A stretch of 64,000 nucleotides of DNA, taken from positions 1 through 64,000 of the forward strand of contig PBUB01000004.1 of the NCBI GenBank assembly GCA_002729885.1, in the 5' to 3' direction. The translations under genes were made by a program, and so were the position numbers. The stretch's first letter is position 1. Every line of letters starts with the position of its first letter. The notes beneath the pieces are model-generated. The model was given only the letters and a program-made list of their open reading frames with translations. It did no database searches and was not told where the DNA came from. The DNA comes from Spirochaetaceae bacterium (GTDB taxonomy: Bacteria > Spirochaetota > Leptospiria > Leptospirales > Leptonemataceae). Of the stretch, positions 27,315 through 35,996 are shown piece after piece.

Positions 27315-28445
27315 CTACCAGCTACCGGACGCTCCTCCGCCGCCAAAGCTACCACCACCGCCACTGAAGCTGCTGCCGGACGAAAAGGACGAAGAGGAAT
27401 AAGAACTGCTGGAATAGCTGCTGCCGCTGTAAGATCCGGAGGATGACATATCCGGTTCCCATTTCTCGGAAAGCTTTTTGCCCCAGTCTGTAAGTTGAAA
27501 GAGCAGCCGTAATCCTACAGTGCCGCCCAGAAACAGCCCCAGAAATAGCCAGAATGCAACAGAGCCAATGTCCGCTTCCACGGCAGCTGTTGCCAGGGAG
27601 GCACCTACAAATCCGGGAATCCAGCCTATAGCCACCAGGAAAATCCATCCGGTAGCACCCTCACCAAAGAACATGGCTCGAAAGAAGTATTGAGTCATCC
27701 AGATTGCGAAAGCCCCCATCCCGAGAAAGAAGATGAAACCAATGATCATGCCTACCCAGTCACCCAGATCCCGCCCCTCGGAGGGTTCTTCAGAGGGGGA
27801 CGGACTGGATTCTGTGGTATCAGTGGATTCGATGGAGTCGGTCGTCATCCCGGAGATTTCCGATGCAGGGCTTTCCGAAGTGGTTTCGGCCACCTGCTCT
27901 CCAATGACTGTGCCGGAAAAGCTACCCGTTCCGGACAGTTCATCGCTGGCTTCCGATGCCACGGGACTACCCAGGCGGTAAAGAATGCCGGATACTCCGT
28001 ACAGAATACCTTCACCAAAGTTCCCTTTCTTGAATTCTGGTACAATCCGGTTTTCGATGATGCGATTGGAATAAAGATCCGTCAGTTTTCCTTCCAGGCC
28101 ATAACCCACTTCTATACGAACCTTCCGATCGTTCTTTGCTACCAGGAGAAGCACTCCATTATCCTTTCCTTTCTGGCCGATTTTCCATTTTTCTACGACT
28201 CGCATGGAGTAGTCCTCTATCTCCAGACCTTCCAGGGAGTCTACTGTGAGCACCACTACCTGATCCGTGGTGGCTTCTTCATGTCTTTGCAGAAGGCTGG
28301 TTAATCTGGATTCGGTGGATGGTGGAATGATCTCAGCCAGGTCAACCACCCGACCGGTGAGGTCGGGAAGATCGTCTTCAGGCCTGGGATCGCAGGATAC
28401 CAGGAATAAAAAGAGAGGAACTAGAAATAGGGCAGCCCGGTTCAT
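27315..28445 (-). CDS. TPM-domain (YgcG-type) lipoprotein with Ser/Gly-rich tail
   Basis: Signal peptide MNRAALFLVPLFLFL ends in LVSC, a lipobox. The TPM domain (about residues 30-155) has the family pattern GRVVDLAEIIP, DQVVVLTVDSLEG, EKWKIGQKGKDNGVLLLVA, RIEVGYGLEG and GNFGEGILYG. A Ser/Thr/Glu-rich linker follows, then hydrophobic segments (about 240-315) and a tail of nearly pure Ser/Tyr and Gly repeats ending in GGGGASGSW. Family members have been tied to photosystem repair in plants and to membrane or phosphatase-like roles in bacteria; no specific role is clear here. The long Ser/Gly tail is typical of this family. The next upstream gene (MaoC-like) lies on the same strand after a 559-bp gap from its start to this gene's start region. 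Confidence 0.85.
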   Translation of the reverse strand: MNRAALFLVPLFLFLVSCDPRPEDDLPDLTGRVVDLAEIIPPSTESRLTSLLQRHEEATTDQVVVLTVDSLEGLEIEDYSMRVVEKWKIGQKGKDNGVLLLVAKNDRKVRIEVGYGLEGKLTDLYSNRIIENRIVPEFKKGNFGEGILYGVSGILYRLGSPVASEASDELSGTGSFSGTVIGEQVAETTSESPASEISGMTTDSIESTDTTESSPSPSEEPSEGRDLGDWVGMIIGFIFFLGMGAFAIWMTQYFFRAMFFGEGATGWIFLVAIGWIPGFVGASLATAAVEADIGSVAFWLFLGLFLGGTVGLRLLFQLTDWGKKLSEKWEPDMSSSGSYSGSSYSSSSYSSSSFSSGSSFSGGGGSFGGGGASGSW

Positions 28446-28604
28446 TGGTGCAAATACTGAGGCTCTTTCCTCTGGAGGTCAACTGATTTAGGAGAAGAGC
28501 AGTGGTGCGATATGAGGACCCAGGCCAGCCATTGCGAAAATGGCATCCAGGCCAGCCACCGGGATCTTTGCGCTCTGGTAGATCGCCTGCAAGGGCCCAG
28601 GAGC

Positions 28605-29045
28605 TTACTTTTCTTCTCTCATTCCAAACATCCCGTTGCCCAGGAAATTCATTACCAGCTTGCCCTCCTGGTTTCTCAGCTCGGCCATGCCTTTTACGAT
28701 TCCAATGCCTTTACGAAATGGCTTGCATTCCGTGATTCTAAAATGTCCGGAAAGAGTATCTCCGGGTCTTACAGGTCTTTTCCAGCGAAGTTGGTCCACA
28801 CCCGGGCTTCCCATGCTGGCCGCTTTGTTTAGAATGGCATCCACATAAAGGCGCATGCAAATGGAAGCTGTGTGCCATCCGCTGGCGATAATGCCTCCGA
28901 ACATGGAGTCTCTGGCAGCTTCTTCGTCAATATGGAACGGTTGTGGATCGTACTTGCGGGCAAATTCTAGAATCTCCTCTTCCGTCACCGTATAGTTACC
29001 CAGCTCATACACAGAGCCCACTTCCATATCCTCGTAGTAGATCAT
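28605..29045 (-). CDS. MaoC-like hot-dog hydratase
   Basis: The protein has 146 residues from the ATG at 29045 (IYYEDMEVG), which is preceded by GGAAAAG; a longer frame to 29114 has an N-terminus unlike the family. The hydratase catalytic pair is present as YDPQPFHID (Asp and His of the MaoC/R-hydratase motif), then GGIIASGWHTA and WKRPVRPGDTLSG. Such proteins hydrate enoyl-CoA (or enoyl-ACP) esters to (R)-3-hydroxyacyl thioesters in the cytoplasm. The physiological acyl chain cannot be read. No fatty-acid genes adjoin it, so pathway assignment is open. Confidence 0.87.
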   Translation of the reverse strand: MIYYEDMEVGSVYELGNYTVTEEEILEFARKYDPQPFHIDEEAARDSMFGGIIASGWHTASICMRLYVDAILNKAASMGSPGVDQLRWKRPVRPGDTLSGHFRITECKPFRKGIGIVKGMAELRNQEGKLVMNFLGNGMFGMREEK

Positions 29046-29201
29046 GGTATGAATCTTTTCCAGTCGGATGAGACCGCAAGCAACATAATGATAGTTACAG
29101 AATGGAGGATACACCCGAATAATTTGTGAAAAAGGCCTGGATATACCTAGGTCCTGGAATGCCCGGCTTGACAGTGCAGAGCCCCGGGCTATCTAAAGTG
29201 C

Positions 29202-30290
29202 GTGTCCGAAAGTCAGAATATTCAGGAGTTTCCAGGACTATCCGGCCTGTTCATCAAGGAGCTGGATCTATTTCCTATTATCCTGGGACCGGGACACAAA
29301 ATCAAAGCGGTTTCCGGACGCTTGATCAAGCGGATGGGTTTTCGCTCTGAGGATATGCAGGGCGCCACAATTCTAAAGATCCTGGGCATAGAAGCCTTTC
29401 AAGAGCTCTTCATGCGTTCAGCGGATTGGAGCAGGCCCATCAAGAACTATCGATTGAAGCTGCGGGATGAGTCCGGTGGCAAACGGCTGTATCAGCTCTC
29501 CGGCTTCAAAAAGATTGATAACGGTCAGGACTTTTACTATCTGTTACTCCAGGACATTAACCTTCCGGAAGCAAATCTATCTACAGGCTTTTATGAAAAG
29601 GGAGTCAAAAGCCACGAGATTTTGAAGCCTTACGTATCCACTCACCTGGCTCACAGAGCCATGAGCGCAAGCCTGGCGGGCCTGGACCACATACCCAATG
29701 AAGAAAGGGAATTTACTTTTCTGTTCGCAGACCTGGTAAGCTATACATCCATCGCAGAGCGAACCAGTCCGGAAGCGATTCTGGAGATGCTAAATACATC
29801 CATTGGCGCTGCCTCATCCATAATCCTGCACAACCATGGCTTCGTAGATAAAATCATGGGGGATTCCATTTTTGCAGTCTTCGAAGATCCAGTGAACGCT
29901 CTACTGTCTGCCATCGAGATGCAAAAGCAGTTCAATCTGCTGAATCTGTTTCGTCTGAAAAGTGGCGAAGAGGAGATCAGCATTCGAATTGGAATCCACA
30001 CCGGAGAATGTATTCTGGGAAGCATTGGCGGCGATGGCTTTCTGGAACTTACTTTTATAGGGGATGCAGTGAACACGGCCTCCAGGCTGGAGAAGGCCTG
30101 CAAACCGTCCGCAGTACTGGTTTCAGAAAAGACAGCCAGCATGGTGGGCGAGAATGCCGGTTATCTAGAAACCATCGATTTGTCTGCTAAAGGTAAGTCC
30201 GAGCCATTAAAGGCGCACTATTTAAATAGAATCGAATTCGAAGGTCCCAAAGGCAAGATATCCATCGGTCTGGACGACGATCTATTCTAA
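29202..30290 (+). CDS. Class III adenylate cyclase with N-terminal PAS-like domain
   Basis: The protein has 362 residues. An N-terminal PAS-like sensor (about 15-120) is followed by a cyclase domain (about 168-335). All catalytic positions are present: metal Asp D177 (FADLVSYTS) and D221 (KIMGDS), adenine-specifying K217 and D288 (FIGDAVNTA), and transition-state N291 and R295 (NTASRLE). It is predicted to be an active, soluble adenylate cyclase making cAMP in response to a PAS ligand or redox change. The start is GTG at 29202, with only a weak ribosome site. It is transcribed divergently from the MaoC-like gene and is followed 58 bp later by a GNAT gene on the same strand. Confidence 0.88.
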   Translation: MSESQNIQEFPGLSGLFIKELDLFPIILGPGHKIKAVSGRLIKRMGFRSEDMQGATILKILGIEAFQELFMRSADWSRPIKNYRLKLRDESGGKRLYQLSGFKKIDNGQDFYYLLLQDINLPEANLSTGFYEKGVKSHEILKPYVSTHLAHRAMSASLAGLDHIPNEEREFTFLFADLVSYTSIAERTSPEAILEMLNTSIGAASSIILHNHGFVDKIMGDSIFAVFEDPVNALLSAIEMQKQFNLLNLFRLKSGEEEISIRIGIHTGECILGSIGGDGFLELTFIGDAVNTASRLEKACKPSAVLVSEKTASMVGENAGYLETIDLSAKGKSEPLKAHYLNRIEFEGPKGKISIGLDDDLF

Positions 30291-30348
30291 GAAGTATTGG
30301 CTGTCCTGGCAGGGTGGATGCGCCGGTTCCGGAGCAGGATTCAGATAA

Positions 30349-30879
30349 ATGCCAGAGCTCGGGCCCCGGATATTAGGCCGCGAAGATATGTCTCAGAGTA
30401 TTCCCGTAAAAGGGTTCCAGATTATCCATGATCTCGAATCTGTATTCGCATCGCTGTCGCAACTGGATCAGAGAGAGCTATTTCAACTCTGCGGATCTCT
30501 GTACAGTTTCCCTCTGGACAGAAGCGTTTTTCTGAATGATGTCCATTCCCTGGTTTCGCCAGAAGGAATCTATGGCTTGAACCGCAAAGCGGATGCATTT
30601 TTGCAGATTCGAAAAGTGCAGAGCCATTCGGCAATGATGGCCATGATTTTTGTTAAGCCAACTCTGCGAAACCGCGGAGTGGGTCGCAATCTCATAGAGC
30701 ATACCCTGGACTTTCTGCGCTCCCGCGGCATGCACACAGTACGCTTAAATGTATTTGCAGACAATCCGGCCAGGCATCTGTACCTTTCCATGGGCTTTGA
30801 GATCTCAGGAAGAAAAGAGAAAGAAGGGCCGGAAGGTACTCCAATCCAGAAATGGTTTATGGAAAAGAGTCTGCGCTGA
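30349..30879 (+). CDS. GNAT-family N-acetyltransferase
   Basis: The acetyl-CoA binding motif A is visible as MAMIFVKPTLRNRGVGRNLIEH (the R-x-x-G-x-G loop), followed by motif B, DNPARHLYLSMGFE, near the C-terminus. The N-terminal 90 residues are more divergent and would form the acceptor side; the acceptor (small molecule or protein) is unknown. The length of 176 residues is normal. An in-frame ATG at 30388 (SQSIPVK) is an alternative start. The coding region overlaps the annotated frame of the next gene only if that gene starts early; with the preferred TM2 start there is a 47-bp gap. Confidence 0.82.
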   Translation: MPELGPRILGREDMSQSIPVKGFQIIHDLESVFASLSQLDQRELFQLCGSLYSFPLDRSVFLNDVHSLVSPEGIYGLNRKADAFLQIRKVQSHSAMMAMIFVKPTLRNRGVGRNLIEHTLDFLRSRGMHTVRLNVFADNPARHLYLSMGFEISGRKEKEGPEGTPIQKWFMEKSLR

Positions 30880-30926
30880 ATTACGAATTTAGATTGATAG
30901 GACCTGCAGTAGGCTTGAAATCAGGC

Positions 30927-31316
30927 ATGGCTGATACTCATAGCAAAACCCTGGGTTATCTACTCTGGATCTTTGGATTCACCGGAGCCCATCGATTCTA
31001 TTACGGAAAACCGGTTACCGGGATAATCTGGCTGTACACCGGAGGTCTATTCTTGATCGGATGGATCATCGACTTCTTCCTGATTCCTTCTATGGATGCC
31101 AGCGCTGATCAGAAGTACCAGGATGGAAAATATAGCTATGGTACTGCCTGGTTGCTACTGACGTTTCTGGGACTATTCGGAATCCATCGCTTCTACATGG
31201 GCAAAGTGCTTACCGGAATCATCTATCTACTGACCGGAGGTCTATTTACCATCGGCTATGCCTACGATTATTGCACGCTGAATGGACAGCTGGCCGAGTT
31301 AAATCGAGAAGGCTGA
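30927..31316 (+). CDS. Tandem TM2-domain membrane protein
   Basis: The protein has 129 residues from the ATG at 30927 (ADTHSK), chosen because the upstream extension shows no similarity and the short form begins directly at the first TM2 unit. Two TM2 domains are repeated: GFTGAHRFYYGK with TGGLFLIGWIIDF, then GLFGIHRFYMGK with TGGLFTIGYAYDY. Each is two transmembrane helices joined by a short loop, so four helices are expected. TM2 proteins are widespread and mostly uncharacterised small membrane proteins. The internal duplication is clear at the residue level. It probably shares a transcript with the acetyltransferase. Confidence 0.85.
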   Translation: MADTHSKTLGYLLWIFGFTGAHRFYYGKPVTGIIWLYTGGLFLIGWIIDFFLIPSMDASADQKYQDGKYSYGTAWLLLTFLGLFGIHRFYMGKVLTGIIYLLTGGLFTIGYAYDYCTLNGQLAELNREG

Positions 31317-31376
31317 ATCCCGGCGGCTTACATTATTTCTGGATAGGGCCTGAAAGTGGATTAGGCGAAGAGCGAA

Positions 31377-32363
31377 TCAGGCCTCTACCAGGTCCAGATA
31401 GGCAGGGCGTTTGAGTCCGTTCAAAAAGAAGCCGTTATGGCCGCCATGCCTGGTCATGATCAAATTGATATTTGGATTTATTTCCAGCCGCTGCACCTCT
31501 TCCGGTGCAATAATAGGATCATCCTGAGCAGATAGAATGGTAAGTGGAACATTGATTTTTCTGGCATGCTCCGGTTGAATGGTATAGCTCTGAAAATAGT
31601 GAGAAGCATCCCGGTAATGGGAATATATACGGGCCACCCGATCTGTAAGAGTCATCACATCCACTGCATCCGAGAGCTTGCCAAAGTTATAGGTATCCGG
31701 AAAATGCTTCTCTTTGATCTTTAGAGATTCGAACCATTTTCGCAGAAAGTAATGCGAAAGCACAGGATGACTGTCCAGCAGTCTGGTCGTCTTTTCCGGA
31801 TCCACCGCTGGAGAAATGGCATAGATATGGGCCAGTCCAGAAATCTTCTTTTTCGCAATGCTGTGGCTTCCTGCGATTCGGATGGCAAAATTCCCACCCA
31901 TGGAAAAGCCGGCTACAATGGTTCGGGCCGGTTCCCTGGAAGCGAATTCATTCTGCCAGAAATCCACCGCCTGGCAAATAGAATCGTACACCTCATGGAT
32001 GAGTGAGCCATTGAAAAGACCTTCATTCAAATGATGCGTTGGTCCATGATCCCTGAGGTTCATACGCAATACATCCCAGCCTTTGCCGTACAGTTCCCTG
32101 CCCAGACGAAGAACATAGGCCGAACTGCTACTGCCTTCCCAACCATGAAGCAAGATTGCCAGTCTGCGCTCGGAAGAAATATCTTTAGGCTGCAGATCAT
32201 ACAGTCCATAGAGTCTTACCTTTCGGTCTTCCTGGGGACAGAAGGCCTGGAAAAGAAAGCCCATAGGATTTTCTGAGATGAGACCGGTTTTACCCCGGGA
32301 TGCCAGGGTAGATTGAATCATTGGATGCTTGATCCAGATTTTTGGAGTTTGGTCCAGGTTCAT
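31377..32363 (-). CDS. Alpha/beta-hydrolase (YheT-type)
   Basis: The protein has about 328 residues. The alpha/beta-hydrolase motifs are the oxyanion-hole LLHGWEGSSSS, the nucleophile elbow GFSMGGNFA (Ser), an acidic residue near SAQDDPI, and the catalytic His near RHGGHNGF. The sequence RMNLRDHGPTHH resembles the YheT/EMB8 subgroup of esterases. Substrate is unknown; these act on carboxyl esters in the cytoplasm or at the membrane. I chose ATG 32363 (NLDQTPKIW), because a longer frame to 32426 would run through the promoter of the divergent WG-repeat gene. The divergent gene begins 70 bp away. Confidence 0.85.
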   Translation of the reverse strand: MNLDQTPKIWIKHPMIQSTLASRGKTGLISENPMGFLFQAFCPQEDRKVRLYGLYDLQPKDISSERRLAILLHGWEGSSSSAYVLRLGRELYGKGWDVLRMNLRDHGPTHHLNEGLFNGSLIHEVYDSICQAVDFWQNEFASREPARTIVAGFSMGGNFAIRIAGSHSIAKKKISGLAHIYAISPAVDPEKTTRLLDSHPVLSHYFLRKWFESLKIKEKHFPDTYNFGKLSDAVDVMTLTDRVARIYSHYRDASHYFQSYTIQPEHARKINVPLTILSAQDDPIIAPEEVQRLEINPNINLIMTRHGGHNGFFLNGLKRPAYLDLVEA

Positions 32364-32372
32364 AGAGCTCAA

Positions 32373-32400
32373 TTGACAGATCCTCAGTTTGCTATATTCT
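32373..32400 (+). promoter_or_regulatory. Sigma-70-type promoter of the WG-repeat lipoprotein gene
   Basis: A perfect -35 box TTGACA (32373-32378) is followed by a 16-bp spacer and a -10 box TATTCT (32395-32400, 4 of 6 consensus bases). Transcription would start near 32407. This position rules out a start codon at 32389 for the downstream gene and supports the GTG at 32434. Confidence 0.6.
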
Positions 32401-32433
32401 TGCAAGTTTAAGTGTGCTTTCTGCACTGGCCCT

Positions 32434-33435
32434 GTGCGAGCGCTTTGCTTTCTTTTGCTGCTGTCCTGTTCTGGAGGGGCAGTATCGGCCGGGGAACCTC
32501 TGATTCCTGTTTTGCAGGGGAATCCGGGCCGTATAGCTTTCCTGGATTCCGAGGGGGCAGTGGCCCTTGAAACGGATTATTCCGTAGCCGAATTCTTTCA
32601 GGACGGAATGGCCCGGGTTTGCCATAAGAAGTGTGGATACATTGATTCCACGGGACAGCAACGATTTGGCTTTGATCTGGAATGGATCGGGCATCGCTCG
32701 GAAGGCAAGATCCCCTTCTGCGAGGCCCAGGGCTGCGGCTTTCTTGGTCTGAACGGTGAAGTGCTTATTCCGGCCCGATTCGAACAGGTGCAGTCCTTTT
32801 CCGAGGGTCTGGCCGGAGCACGTCAGAAGGGACTCTGGGGCTTTATAGACTCCACGGGAAAATGGAAGGTCTCCCCGCGCTATGGAAGCGTGGATCCTTT
32901 CTCAGAAAGTCGTGCCTCTGTACAGGACCCATCGCCTCCTCATCTATTTGGATTGATCAACAAGAGCGGGGAAGTGATCCTAAAATTCAAGCATCAGAGA
33001 ATCTATTCGTTCTCCGGCGGACGGGCCAGGTTCTTTCACTGGGACCGTTATGGTTTTCTGAACAGCAGTGGAATCATGGAGCTTCCAGCTTCTCTGGAAT
33101 GGGCTCAGGATCCAGTATCGGGCCTGGCCTATTTTATACATGAGAATTCACAGGGATACAGGGTTGCTTCTCAGATAATGCTTTCCATAAGCTGTCCAGG
33201 CGGAAGCGATTTCGCATCCCAGGATCCGGTAGTGGCCAGGGTTCGGGATTGCGAGAGCGGTCTTTTTCACTACATCGATGGAAAAGGAAATACCTGGAAG
33301 AAGGGATTCATAGAAGCGAGCGAATTCAGGTCCGGTTTTGCCCTGGCAAGGAAAGACTCTCAGGATCATTTTCTGCTTATCAATGCCTCCGGCGAGGAGA
33401 TGCCACTGGATAATGGAATCCGTCCGGCGTGGTAA
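32434..33435 (+). CDS. WG-repeat lipoprotein
   Basis: The protein has 333 residues from the GTG at 32434. A short signal peptide RALCFLLLLSC ends in a lipobox (LLSC). The mature part carries WG/KWG-type repeats: phrases like KCGYIDSTGQQRFGF, GCGFLGLNGEVLIPARFEQ, LWGFIDSTGKWKVSPRYGSV and FGLINKSGEVILKF recur about every 40-50 residues. Such repeats form beta-rich, often surface-exposed or envelope proteins whose function is generally unknown. The upstream TTG at 32389 would also be in frame, but it precedes the inferred transcription start. The gene is divergent from the alpha/beta-hydrolase and converges with the Nudix fusion gene. Confidence 0.8.
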   Translation: MRALCFLLLLSCSGGAVSAGEPLIPVLQGNPGRIAFLDSEGAVALETDYSVAEFFQDGMARVCHKKCGYIDSTGQQRFGFDLEWIGHRSEGKIPFCEAQGCGFLGLNGEVLIPARFEQVQSFSEGLAGARQKGLWGFIDSTGKWKVSPRYGSVDPFSESRASVQDPSPPHLFGLINKSGEVILKFKHQRIYSFSGGRARFFHWDRYGFLNSSGIMELPASLEWAQDPVSGLAYFIHENSQGYRVASQIMLSISCPGGSDFASQDPVVARVRDCESGLFHYIDGKGNTWKKGFIEASEFRSGFALARKDSQDHFLLINASGEEMPLDNGIRPAW

Positions 33436-33532
33436 GTGTGGAAAGGGAAAGTTAGTCCAGCGACGAGTATCGAAGCAAGATAGTGGACAGTTCAATGTCT
33501 GCGAATCAACCTTGATGGCGAGTATCATCTTT

Positions 33533-34573
33533 TCAATCCTCCACCTCCAGGCTGTAATCCTGCATCTTCTTTGCCTTAAAGCGAAAGGTAGCATAGACTT
33601 TTTTTCCAGATAGAACATAGGGCAGCCAGAAACGATCATCCTCCCACATTTGATGAAGAGGCAACTGATGAATATTGTACCATTCAGGATTCATTTCTTC
33701 GGTTTCCACGGGCTTTCCCGAAAATCTGGTTGTAGTAAATAGAAATCCTTCGATTCGTCTGGGATCATCATCGAAATGGAAGTAAAGCTTTCCGGCCGCT
33801 TTAAGATCTCGGGCATCCATACCGCATTCTTCTTTGATTTCGCGAATGGCGGCCTCTTTCACGGTTTCCCCCGGTTCAATCTTTCCGCCAAATCCATTCC
33901 AGTAGCCAGCTCCAAAGCCTTTCTTCTTTAATCCCAGTAGCACTCGCTTTCCATCTAGAATAAAGCTGAGGGTTGCCCTGGTTACGGGAAAGTCTGGCAG
34001 TGCGATGGCCTTTTGATGTTTTCTATCCGGTCCTGAATCCTCGAAAAGCTGAGCAGAATCGTTCTGAAACTGCTGTGCGGAAAGGGCGCATAGATAGGCA
34101 TCCAGATAGTCCATCCAGTACTTTCGCTTTCGTCTTTCCTGGAGTAATGCAAGGGGCAAAGATCCCTCCAGTCCAAAGAGCCGATCCGCAACTGCGGATG
34201 GATAGGTTTCCAGTATTGTGGTTTCAGGGAAGGCCCTGGCGAACTGCCTGTGAATGGTTGCGCTCATTTCCATCCAGTGATCACTGTCAGGTTTTTCCCG
34301 GGGCGTATACAGGATGCGATATCCCAGACTGGCCAGGCTGGCTTCGCTACTGCGAATGTCCTCACCGGTGCGAAAGGATCGGGCCGGGCCATCTATGGCA
34401 ATGCAGTGCAATTTACTGCTTCTATGATTGAGATGGGCCTTTAGGAGATCCAGAAGATCGGATGCTGATCTTGCATGGGCCATGAATTCCACGCGCTGGT
34501 CTTGGAGCACACAAAGATGAAATCCCTTCCGAGCACCTCCTACATCGATTCCGCAGACCAGACCGTCTGTCAT
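33533..34573 (-). CDS. DUF429 domain fused to MTH1-like Nudix hydrolase
   Basis: Residues 1 to about 185 are a DUF429-type RNase H-fold domain (CGIDVGGARKGFHLCVL, then AIDGP, then TYPSAVADRLFG), a family of predicted nucleases. Residues about 195-320 are a Nudix domain. Its box (230-252) has GKIEPGETVKEAA and REIKEECG, matching the Gx5Ex7REUxEExGU pattern. The Nudix part is strikingly like MTH1/NUDT1, the oxidised-dGTP pyrophosphatase: LLGLKKKGFGAGYWNGFGG, ETEEMNPEWY, and MWEDDRFWLPYVL all have close counterparts. I infer sanitation of damaged nucleotides joined to a nuclease-like domain. The fusion is continuous, with no frameshift or stop between the domains. Confidence 0.88.
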   Translation of the reverse strand: MTDGLVCGIDVGGARKGFHLCVLQDQRVEFMAHARSASDLLDLLKAHLNHRSSKLHCIAIDGPARSFRTGEDIRSSEASLASLGYRILYTPREKPDSDHWMEMSATIHRQFARAFPETTILETYPSAVADRLFGLEGSLPLALLQERRKRKYWMDYLDAYLCALSAQQFQNDSAQLFEDSGPDRKHQKAIALPDFPVTRATLSFILDGKRVLLGLKKKGFGAGYWNGFGGKIEPGETVKEAAIREIKEECGMDARDLKAAGKLYFHFDDDPRRIEGFLFTTTRFSGKPVETEEMNPEWYNIHQLPLHQMWEDDRFWLPYVLSGKKVYATFRFKAKKMQDYSLEVED

Positions 34574-34644
34574 GGTGCCAGTTCGTCCTGTCCTTCGCTG
34601 AAAAAAACCACTTTCCTGCCTGATTCCCGATTACACCCTGGGGA

Positions 34645-35043
34645 ATGCACACCGTATTTGTATACGGAACTCTGAAAAGAGGGTTTCGACTGCATGATCA
34701 TATGGAAGGAGCTCGATTTCTGGCAGAGGGCGTCCTGCACGGCCATCGCATGCACAAAATTACCTGGTATCCGGCCATTTGTGCGGATCCTGAATACAGG
34801 GTATACGGTGAGCTATTTGAAGTGGACGATGCAATCCTGGAGGTGCTGGATGAAGTGGAGGACCGAGGCATTCTTTATGAAAGGCATCTAAAAACCGTAG
34901 ATGTGCTTTCGTTGAATCATTCGGGAAGCATCGAAATGTCAGAGGGGTCGGGCCCTATAAGCGAGCAGATCCAGGCCTTTGTCTATATCTATATGCATCC
35001 GCTGGAGGATGGATTGATTGCCAGCGGTCGTTTTGAAAAATAG
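34645..35043 (+). CDS. Gamma-glutamylcyclotransferase-like (AIG2/GGCT fold) protein
   Basis: The protein has 132 residues. The GGCT-family glycine-rich signature VFVYGTLKRG is at residues 4-13, the ILEVLDEVED stretch supplies the conserved acidic residue, and the ending is VYIYMHP. The fold binds gamma-glutamyl or related groups; characterised members cyclise gamma-glutamyl amino acids or amines to 5-oxoproline. The window also contains a 5-oxoprolinase-type gene, but 15 kb away and on no shared transcript, so a pathway link is only possible. The ATG follows GGGGA. It is divergent from the DUF429-Nudix gene with a 71-bp gap. Confidence 0.85.
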   Translation: MHTVFVYGTLKRGFRLHDHMEGARFLAEGVLHGHRMHKITWYPAICADPEYRVYGELFEVDDAILEVLDEVEDRGILYERHLKTVDVLSLNHSGSIEMSEGSGPISEQIQAFVYIYMHPLEDGLIASGRFEK

Positions 35044-35049
35044 TTCAGG

Positions 35050-35910
35050 CTATTTCGTTTCTGGTTCTTCCTTTTTCGCTTTTCTGTACTTGCTTTCATC
35101 CAGAGGTTTGATATTCACTTTACCTTCTGCATCCAGAAGAGCTGTTTCAAATTCCTTTTTCAGCTTCTGCTCGCCTGAATAGGTGTTCTCCAGTAAAATC
35201 AGTCCCTGAATGGCCTGAAAACGAGCCACTCGAAGTCGCTGAATGGCCGCCTCTGGCTTTTCCTGGAGCATTTCTTCTGCGCCTTGAGCTGTCTTCAGAG
35301 AAAGTTGGAGCAGGGTGCGACCCTTGTTCAGTTTACGGCTGGAAATGGAAGTGGAGGAATATTGCGATTCGCTCATCAAGTTTTGAATTCGATTGCTCAA
35401 CCTTCCCAGAATCTGGTCCGTATTCTCGCTCATCGCCCGCCCATAGGCTGACAGAGCTTCGCGCTGTTTTTCAATGCAGATTTGAACCGTTTTCAGAGCT
35501 TCCGGGATTTCATTTTTTGAGTAATGGAGATATGCGTTGGCCGGACATTGTGAAAGCTCATCTTCTGAGTTTTCGTTGCTTCTCGATTCTTCCTGCGATG
35601 TAGAATCCGGGCCGGAGCCGCTGGCCAGTCTGGATGGACTACCATAGTTTTCATCCAGAACAGTTAGCATCTGGCGATACTGCTGACTTAGCTCGTAGAG
35701 CTCTCGATAGGCGATGCGAGCATGATGTAATTCCAGGGTAGATGGGCCGATGTCCGATTCCCCGGTAGCAGGCTCGGAAGATTTCTCTGAATCTACTTCC
35801 GGCGCACTGGAATCCGGATTCGGAGCATCCTCTGCCACAAGTGCGGATGAAGCTATCAGCACCCAGAGAGCCAGGGTCAATCGACCGTCAAATTTTCTCC
35901 GGACTTCCAT
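35050..35910 (-). CDS. Exported helical protein of unknown function
   Basis: No family is recognised. From the ATG at 35910 (EVRRKFDG) there is a signal peptide LTLALWVLIASSALVAEDA, so export is expected. A Ser/Glu/Pro-rich low-complexity region comes next, then charged helices (ARIAYRELYELSQQYRQML, QLSLKTAQGAEEMLQEKPEAAIQRL) that look like coiled coil, and a Lys/Glu-rich tail. Two cysteines (CPANAY and VQICIEK) could form a disulphide. An upstream in-frame start would overlap the divergent gene at 35997. It is the only gene on its strand here, and converges with the GGCT-like gene, their stops 6 bp apart. Confidence 0.6.
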   Translation of the reverse strand: MEVRRKFDGRLTLALWVLIASSALVAEDAPNPDSSAPEVDSEKSSEPATGESDIGPSTLELHHARIAYRELYELSQQYRQMLTVLDENYGSPSRLASGSGPDSTSQEESRSNENSEDELSQCPANAYLHYSKNEIPEALKTVQICIEKQREALSAYGRAMSENTDQILGRLSNRIQNLMSESQYSSTSISSRKLNKGRTLLQLSLKTAQGAEEMLQEKPEAAIQRLRVARFQAIQGLILLENTYSGEQKLKKEFETALLDAEGKVNIKPLDESKYRKAKKEEPETK

Positions 35911-35996
35911 AGTATACAATATCGGCATAAGAAATAAAAACTTATGGCAAGCAGGAAATGGTTTTTCTGGCACCGGATTATTCATTTTCTGTCCTT

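Noticed and set aside
28520-28558. Short CCAGGCCAGCCA direct repeat before the TPM gene
   Set aside because: Only two 12-base copies around a small hairpin; no clear function and no further copies seen.
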